From CALKJU01 sp046349355 (lineage in GTDB: Bacteria; Pseudomonadota; Alphaproteobacteria; Geminicoccales; Geminicoccaceae): DNA of 64,000 nt. A model generated the notes under the pieces. The model made no database searches, was not told the origin of the DNA, and worked only from the letters and a program-made list of their open reading frames with translations. How positions within the stretch are numbered: position 1 is the first letter of the stretch; every line of letters starts with the position of its first letter. The translations under genes were made by a program, and so were the position numbers. The stretch covers positions 186,001 to 250,000 of the forward strand of contig JAXMCM010000017.1 of NCBI GenBank assembly GCA_046349355.1, read 5' to 3'. Of the stretch, positions 59,880-64,000 are shown one piece after another.

Positions 59880-60653
59880 TCAGAGGCTGCGCAGCGCGCC
59901 CACCCCGGCGCGCATGCCGTTGCGCAGGACCGCACTGTCGTTGGCGAAACCGAGGATGCGGAAGCCCTGCTTGACCAGCTTGCCGACGAAGGCCGGATCG
60001 CCGTCGACGATGCCCAGCGGCTTGCCGTGCTTCTTGCCGGCCTTGCCCAGCGTCTTGACCGCGTCCCAGAAGTCCTTGTGGTCGAACTGGGCGGTGATGC
60101 CGAGGTCGTTGGTGAGGTCGAAATGGCCGAGCCAGCCGATGTCGATGCCGGGGACCGCCAGGATCGCGTCGGCGTTGCGGATTCCCTTCTTCGTCTCGAT
60201 CAGCGGGATGAGCACGTTGCGGGCGTTGGCGAAAGCCATGGCGCCCGCCGGATCCTTGGCCCGGTAGTCGTCGTGCGCCATGCCGAAGGCGAGGCCGCGC
60301 TTGCCTTCGGGGCGGTAGCGGGCCCACTCGACCAGCGCCTTCGCCTCGGCCTCGGTCTCGAGCATCGGCATCATGATGCCCTGCGCCCCGGCGTCGAGCA
60401 CGGTGGCGACGGCGGCGTAGGACTTCTCGGGCACGCGCACCCAGATCTCGATCGGCAGGCCGCGGGCATAGGCGATCTGCTGCTTGATCGTGTCGATGCC
60501 GGCGCCGCTGTGCTCCATGTCGAGGATGACGAAATCGAGCCCGGCCTCGGCGAGGATGGCGGTGAGGCCCGGCGTGAACAGCTCGAACGCCATGGTCCCG
60601 TAGAGCCGTTCGCCGGCCTGCATCCGGCTGCGGCAGGTCGGGCGGTCGGTCAT
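59880..60653 (-). CDS. HpcH/HpaI family aldolase/citrate lyase-type enzyme
   Basis: A 257-residue class II pyruvate-type aldolase. The barrel has DFVILDMEHSGAGIDTIKQQ near residue 41, GIMMPMLETEAEAKALVEWA near 90 and the metal site around LIPLIETKKGIRNAD and PGIDIGWLGHFDLTNDLG near 165-180. The conserved arginine expected near the start of the barrel is in AFELFTP context and not clear. ATG at 60651-60653 overlaps the upstream Ldh gene stop by four bases, so it is coupled. It probably cleaves or forms a 2-keto acid in the sugar-acid pathway encoded here. Exact substrate unknown. Confidence 0.85.
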   Translation of the reverse strand: MTDRPTCRSRMQAGERLYGTMAFELFTPGLTAILAEAGLDFVILDMEHSGAGIDTIKQQIAYARGLPIEIWVRVPEKSYAAVATVLDAGAQGIMMPMLETEAEAKALVEWARYRPEGKRGLAFGMAHDDYRAKDPAGAMAFANARNVLIPLIETKKGIRNADAILAVPGIDIGWLGHFDLTNDLGITAQFDHKDFWDAVKTLGKAGKKHGKPLGIVDGDPAFVGKLVKQGFRILGFANDSAVLRNGMRAGVGALRSL

Positions 60654-61732
60654 GCGGCGGCTCCGAAGGCGAGGGTGCGCGGGCTGGCGTCGATGCCGAG
60701 GCGGGCGCCGATGGCGGCGATCTCGGCCAGGGTGGCGTCGTCGAGCGGCAGCCCGGCGCCGCGCCGGGCGATGCGGGTGCGGCGCTCGATCTCGCCGGGC
60801 AGCAGCACCTCGTCGCCGTCGCGGATCGGCGGGGCCGCCTTGAGCCAGGCGATGAAACGGTCGAGCTCGGCCGGCTGGCTGCGGCCGGCGCCCAGCAGGT
60901 CGGGACCGATCAGGATCGAGCACATGTTGTTGCGCAGCTCGCGGGCGTGCTCGGCGGCGGGATCGGTGCAGCCGCCGCCGGTCAGCGCCCCGGCCAGCAG
61001 CTCGATGATCACCGACAGGCCATAGCCCTTGTGGCCGCCGACCGGGAGGATGGCGCCACGCGGGGGCCCGTAGAAGGCGGCGGGATCGCGGGTCGGCCGG
61101 CCCTCGGCGTCGACGACGCAGCCCTCGGGCAGCGTCTTGCCGGCGTTCTTCGCGACCTTGATCTTGCCCTCGGCGATGCTGGCCGTGGAGATGTCGAGGA
61201 TGATCGGCTCGCCGCCCGGCACCGGGGCACCGGCGGCCATCGGGTTGGCCGACAGCCGCGCCTCCTTCGAGCCGAAGGGAGCGACCAGCACGCCGAAGCC
61301 CGAGGTGTTGACGAAGTGCAGCGACAGGAAGCCGGCTTCGGCGCAGCGCTCGGCCCAGTGGCCGATGCGGCCGAGATGGCCGGTGTTGCGAATGCCGACG
61401 GCGGCGAGGCCGTGGTTGCGGGCGCGGGCGATGCCCAGCGCCATGGCCTGCTCGCCGATCTCCTGGCCGAGGCCGAGGCCGCCGTCGACGGTGACCGAGA
61501 CCGGCGTCTCGTGGACGATCTCGGCCCGGCGGTTGGCGCGGACCATGCCGCTCTCGAGCCACGGGATGTAGTCGCGCAGGCGGATGACGCCGTGCGAGTC
61601 GTGGCCGGAGAGGTTGGCGAGGACGAGGTGGGCCGCGGTGTGCCGGGCCTCGGCCTCGTTGCAGCCGACGGCGCGGAACATCGCCGCGGCGACATCCTCC
61701 AGCGCCGCCGGATCGACGCGCATCTCGGTCAT
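60650..61732 (-). CDS. Ldh family (malate/L-lactate/ureidoglycolate-type) NAD(P)-dependent dehydrogenase
   Basis: A 360-residue enzyme of the Ldh_2 (YiaK/AllD/ComC) family, unrelated to Rossmann-fold lactate dehydrogenase. It has SGHDSHGVIRLRDYIPWL near residue 44, the catalytic histidine in GHLGRIGHWAERC near 125 and GGHKGYGLSVIIELLAGALTG near 233. Start ATG 61732 overlaps pdxA by four bases, with a second ATG three codons later. Family members oxidise 2-hydroxy acids or reduce 2-keto acids. In this operon it may act on a hydroxy acid derived from the sugar acid. Confidence 0.88.
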   Translation of the reverse strand: MTEMRVDPAALEDVAAAMFRAVGCNEAEARHTAAHLVLANLSGHDSHGVIRLRDYIPWLESGMVRANRRAEIVHETPVSVTVDGGLGLGQEIGEQAMALGIARARNHGLAAVGIRNTGHLGRIGHWAERCAEAGFLSLHFVNTSGFGVLVAPFGSKEARLSANPMAAGAPVPGGEPIILDISTASIAEGKIKVAKNAGKTLPEGCVVDAEGRPTRDPAAFYGPPRGAILPVGGHKGYGLSVIIELLAGALTGGGCTDPAAEHARELRNNMCSILIGPDLLGAGRSQPAELDRFIAWLKAAPPIRDGDEVLLPGEIERRTRIARRGAGLPLDDATLAEIAAIGARLGIDASPRTLAFGAAA

Positions 61733-62763
61733 CGGCCGGTTCTCCCCGAGGCGGACAGCTGGTCGGCATAGTCGATGGCCTCGACCATGCTGGTGGCGTC
61801 GGCGATGCCGCGGCCGGCGATGTCGAAGGCCGTGCCGTGGTCGACCGAGGTGCGGATGATGGGCAGGCCGAGCGTCACGTTGACGCCCGACAGGGCGCGC
61901 CAGCGGCCGGTCTCGGGGTCGACGTCGAAGCCCAGCAGCTTGACCGGGATGTGGCCCTGGTCGTGGTACATGGCGACGACCGCGTCGTAGTGGCCGCCGC
62001 GCAGGTTGACGAAGACGGTGTCGCCGGGGACGGGACCCTCGACGGCCTCGCCGGCGGCGCGCAGGGCGGCGACGACCGGGGCGGTCACCTCGATGTCCTG
62101 GCGGCCGAAGATGCCGCCCTCGCCGGCATGCGGGTTGAGGGCGGCGACGGCGACGCGCGGCCGTTCGATGCCGAGCTGGCGCAGCGCCCCCAGCGTCAGC
62201 TCGATCACCCGGCGGACCCGCTCGGGCGTGACGAGGCCGGGCACCTTGTCGAGGGCGACGTGGGTGGTGACGTGGGTGACGCGGAAGCTGCCATGCGCCA
62301 GCATCAGCACGGTGCCCCTGGTCCCGCACAGGTGTGCCAGCAGCTCGGTGTGGCCGGGGAAGTGGTAGCCGGCGGCGTTGAGCGCCGCCTTGTTGAGCGG
62401 GGCGGTGACCAGCGCGTCGACCTCGCCGGCCCGCGCCAGCGCGACCGCCTTCTCGATGGCGAAGTAGGCGAGGCGGCCGCCCTCGGCACCCTCGATGCCG
62501 GGCGGGGTGGGCGCCTCGCGCGAAGCGGCTTCCACGACCGCCACCTCGGGCCAGACGGCACCGGCGGGGCCGTCGACGAAGCGGACCTCGTCCATGCCGA
62601 GCAGGGCGGCGGTGTCGGCGAGGCAGGCGCGGGTGCCGGTGACGCAGAGCTCCGGACGCGCCCCGGCCGGGCGTTCGGCCACGGCCTTCAGCGCCTTCAG
62701 GACGATCTCGGGGCCGATGCCGGCCGGGTCGCCCATGGTCAGGGCCAGCCGCCTAGCGCGCAT
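61729..62763 (-). CDS. PdxA-family 4-phosphohydroxy-acid dehydrogenase (PdxA2-like)
   Basis: A 344-residue member of the 4-hydroxythreonine-4-phosphate dehydrogenase family. It opens RLALTMGDPAGIGPEIVLKA and has metal-binding histidines in FPGHTELLAHLCG near residue 138, NPHAGEGGIFG and MYHDQGHIPVKLLGFD near 268. The last shows the full catalytic set. Because it adjoins a four-carbon acid sugar kinase (overlap 11 bases), it is more likely the PdxA2 type that turns 4-phospho-D-threonate/erythronate into dihydroxyacetone phosphate and CO2 than the vitamin B6 enzyme; the B6 role cannot be ruled out. Confidence 0.88.
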   Translation of the reverse strand: MRARRLALTMGDPAGIGPEIVLKALKAVAERPAGARPELCVTGTRACLADTAALLGMDEVRFVDGPAGAVWPEVAVVEAASREAPTPPGIEGAEGGRLAYFAIEKAVALARAGEVDALVTAPLNKAALNAAGYHFPGHTELLAHLCGTRGTVLMLAHGSFRVTHVTTHVALDKVPGLVTPERVRRVIELTLGALRQLGIERPRVAVAALNPHAGEGGIFGRQDIEVTAPVVAALRAAGEAVEGPVPGDTVFVNLRGGHYDAVVAMYHDQGHIPVKLLGFDVDPETGRWRALSGVNVTLGLPIIRTSVDHGTAFDIAGRGIADATSMVEAIDYADQLSASGRTGR

Positions 62764-63865
62764 CGCCGGACCCTCCCGCCAGCGGGGCGACGAGCTCGGC
62801 GAAGAAGCCGGGCCGGCCGAAGCCGCCGGACTTCGAGATCACCGGCACGCCGGCCCAGCGGCCGCCGACCATCCGCGACACCGGCACGCCCGGGGCGATC
62901 TCGCCCTCGACGCTGAGCTGCGCCGCGCCGGTCTGCAGGCACAGCTGCATGAGCGTCTCGCCGCCGGCGACGAGCAGGGTGGCCGGCGGCGGCAGCGCCG
63001 CGGCCTCGGCGACCAGCTGCCGCAACCCCGCCGCCGCGACGGCGGGTTCCGAGCCGGGCGGCAGGCGCAGGGCCATCACCCGCACCCGGGCCTCGTGCAG
63101 CGCCAGCCGGTCGAGCTGCGCCACCGTCACCGGGTTGCCGGAACCGGTCACCACCAGCACCGGCGGCCGCACCAGCGTCGCCGGATCGAGCGAGCGGAAC
63201 GGTCCGGCCAGCGCCCGCGACAGCCCGGCCGAGCCGCACCACAGCACCGGCGGCACCAGCTCGCGCCGCAGGCCGGCCAGGGCCGCCAGCTCGTCGTCGG
63301 TCTCGACATCGCAGAAGTAGAGGCCCGGACCGGCCAGCGGCCGGCCGCGACGGCAGGCCAGTCCGAGGGCCGCGAACTCGGCGGCGAGATCGACGCCGGC
63401 ATCGCGCCAGCCGCCGTCGACCTCGCGGATGTGCTGCCGGCCGGCCCGGGTGATGCGGCCCTGCGCCGGGAAGGCCGGGGCGACCACGGTGGTGCGGAAG
63501 CGGCCGGCCCGGGTCAGTGCCGCGATCTCGGCGGACGGCTGGCCGCGCAGGCAGCTGTCCACCTTCTTGAAGGCCGGATCGGCGCCGGTAAGCTGGGCTG
63601 ACAGACCGCCGACACGGGCGGCGGCGTCGGCCGCGCCGGCGTGGCGGGTCTCGGTGTCGACGGCGAGGTCGCCGTCGCCCAGCGGGAGGTCCTTGTCGTT
63701 CCAGACCACGGGAATGGGACCGCCGGCCGCGGCGAAGGGCGAGGCGCTGTCGAGCGCGCCGGTGAGGTCGTCGGCCAGCAATCGGAGCAACGGCGGCAGC
63801 CCGGTCGGTTCATGCGGCGTGGTGGCCCTGCCCGCCAGATAGCCATTTGCGTCAGATTCTGTCAA
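62753..63865 (-). CDS. Four-carbon acid sugar kinase family protein (DtnK/DenK/OtnK-like)
   Basis: A protein of up to 370 residues with N-terminal SBD_N domain starting LLRLLADDLTGALDSASPFA (about residue 26) and KKVDSCLRGQPSAEIAAL near 100, and C-terminal NBD_C domain with LLVAGGETLMQLCLQTGA and ISKSGGFGRPGFF. Family members phosphorylate D-threonate, D-erythronate or 2-oxo-tetronates at the terminal hydroxyl. The listed start is TTG at 63865, but this TTG belongs to a promoter-like TTGACA; a TTG at 63790 just before the domain is an alternative. The 3' end overlaps pdxA by 11 bases. It starts the minus-strand catabolic operon. Confidence 0.85.
   Translation of the reverse strand: MTESDANGYLAGRATTPHEPTGLPPLLRLLADDLTGALDSASPFAAAGGPIPVVWNDKDLPLGDGDLAVDTETRHAGAADAAARVGGLSAQLTGADPAFKKVDSCLRGQPSAEIAALTRAGRFRTTVVAPAFPAQGRITRAGRQHIREVDGGWRDAGVDLAAEFAALGLACRRGRPLAGPGLYFCDVETDDELAALAGLRRELVPPVLWCGSAGLSRALAGPFRSLDPATLVRPPVLVVTGSGNPVTVAQLDRLALHEARVRVMALRLPPGSEPAVAAAGLRQLVAEAAALPPPATLLVAGGETLMQLCLQTGAAQLSVEGEIAPGVPVSRMVGGRWAGVPVISKSGGFGRPGFFAELVAPLAGGSGDAR
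63836..63865 (-). promoter_or_regulatory. Promoter-like -35/-10 pair at the kinase start
   Basis: On the minus strand TTGACA (63860-63865) and TATCTG (63836-63841) are 18 bases apart. If real, transcription would begin inside the annotated kinase frame and the true start codon would be downstream, for example the TTG at 63790. The -10 match is weak and the pair may be coincidental. Confidence 0.3.
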
Positions 63866-63903
63866 AGGCGATCAAACTGAAGCACGCTGGGAGGCGTCAG
63901 AAC

Positions 63904-64000
63904 GTGCTCGAAACCAGGCCCCTGGGCCGGACGAAGGTTGCCGTCACCCGCATCGGCTTCGGCGGTGGCCCGATCGGCGGGCATCGCGGCCCGGTCGGCG
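63904..64000 (+). CDS. Aldo/keto reductase family protein, partial (N-terminus)
   Basis: The first 32 codons of a gene that runs off the right edge. From GTG 63904 the protein reads VLETRPLGRTKVAVTRIGFG and then GGPIGGHRGPVG, the typical opening of aldo/keto reductases of the D-threo-aldose (L-fucose) 1-dehydrogenase group. A GGGAGG ribosome site lies nine bases upstream. It is divergent from the acid-sugar kinase; oxidation of an aldose would supply the sugar acid broken down by the divergent operon, a plausible link made from position only. Confidence 0.8.
   Translation, partial: MLETRPLGRTKVAVTRIGFGGGPIGGHRGPVG

Noticed and set aside
61729..62763. Assignment as pdxA of vitamin B6 synthesis
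   Set aside because: Operon context with a four-carbon acid sugar kinase, and the lack of pdxJ, ksgA or surA beside it, favour the PdxA2 sugar-acid role; left as an alternative only.
1..64000. tRNA genes, CRISPR arrays, insertion sequences, attachment sites
   Set aside because: Scanning both strands by eye gave no cloverleaf with a conserved TTCGA arm, no regular repeat-spacer array, no transposase or integrase text and no long direct repeats.

Overview
The window is about 64 kb of very GC-rich DNA (roughly 70% by eye) with dense, mostly gap-free coding on both strands. Gene order and content point to an alphaproteobacterium, probably Rhodospirillales-like: the run rpsB-tsf-pyrH-frr-uppS-cdsA-dxr-rseP-bamA-skp-fabZ, a short prolyl-tRNA synthetase without the insertion editing domain, two glutamyl-tRNA synthetases, HisKA_2-type kinase, LolC/LolD, and gltA beside gltX. 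BamA, Skp, RseP and LolCD show a diderm cell envelope. No tRNA, rRNA, CRISPR array, insertion sequence or clear rho-independent terminator was seen.

Layout. 1-7.0 kb: surface-glycan genes (MBOAT acyltransferase, two glycosyltransferases, a membrane GT39-like protein, then a polyprenyl-type GT / methyltransferase / LPG-synthase-type membrane protein cassette), parts of which have lower GC than the rest. 7.0-11.1 kb: DUF805 protein, proS, lolC, lolD. 11.1-16.2 kb: a cytosolic four-PAS histidine kinase divergent from a LuxR-type regulator, beta-carbonic anhydrase, MsrQ. 16.3-19.8 kb: dnaE. 19.8-21.4 kb: thiazole salvage genes thiM-thiE behind a TPP riboswitch. 21.5-22.8 kb: FAD oxidoreductase and DCC protein. 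22.8-33.4 kb: the translation / isoprenoid / envelope-assembly block, preceded by a strikingly structured rpsB leader. 33.5-39.0 kb: an amino-sugar cassette (RpiR regulator, nanE, ABC transporter, ROK kinase) located where lpxA-lpxI-lpxB normally sit; lpxD is also missing between skp and fabZ. 39.0-44.8 kb: gltA, gltX, comEC, a PhyH dioxygenase. 44.9-47.0 kb: a BY-kinase/chain-length regulator. 47.1-52.1 kb: second gltX, cysS, cimA, trmJ. 52.1-55.5 kb: two small exported proteins and a polar amino-acid ABC transporter without its ATPase. 55.6-58.9 kb: CIO-type cytochrome bd oxidase and an SMP-30-like protein, broken by about six single-base indels. 58.9-64 kb: EamA transporter, HpcH/HpaI aldolase, Ldh-family dehydrogenase, PdxA-family dehydrogenase, four-carbon acid sugar kinase and the start of an aldo/keto reductase, together a probable sugar-acid catabolic cluster.

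The most notable observations are the replacement of the lipid A genes by a ManNAc-6-P cassette at an otherwise conserved locus, two three-way-junction RNA leaders (upstream of rpsB and upstream of a glycosyltransferase), a promoter-overlapping inverted repeat in front of nanE, and the local indel cluster over cydB and its neighbour. Start sites were chosen by Shine-Dalgarno spacing, domain boundaries and overlap with neighbours; long open frames antisense to real genes were discarded as GC-rich shadows.
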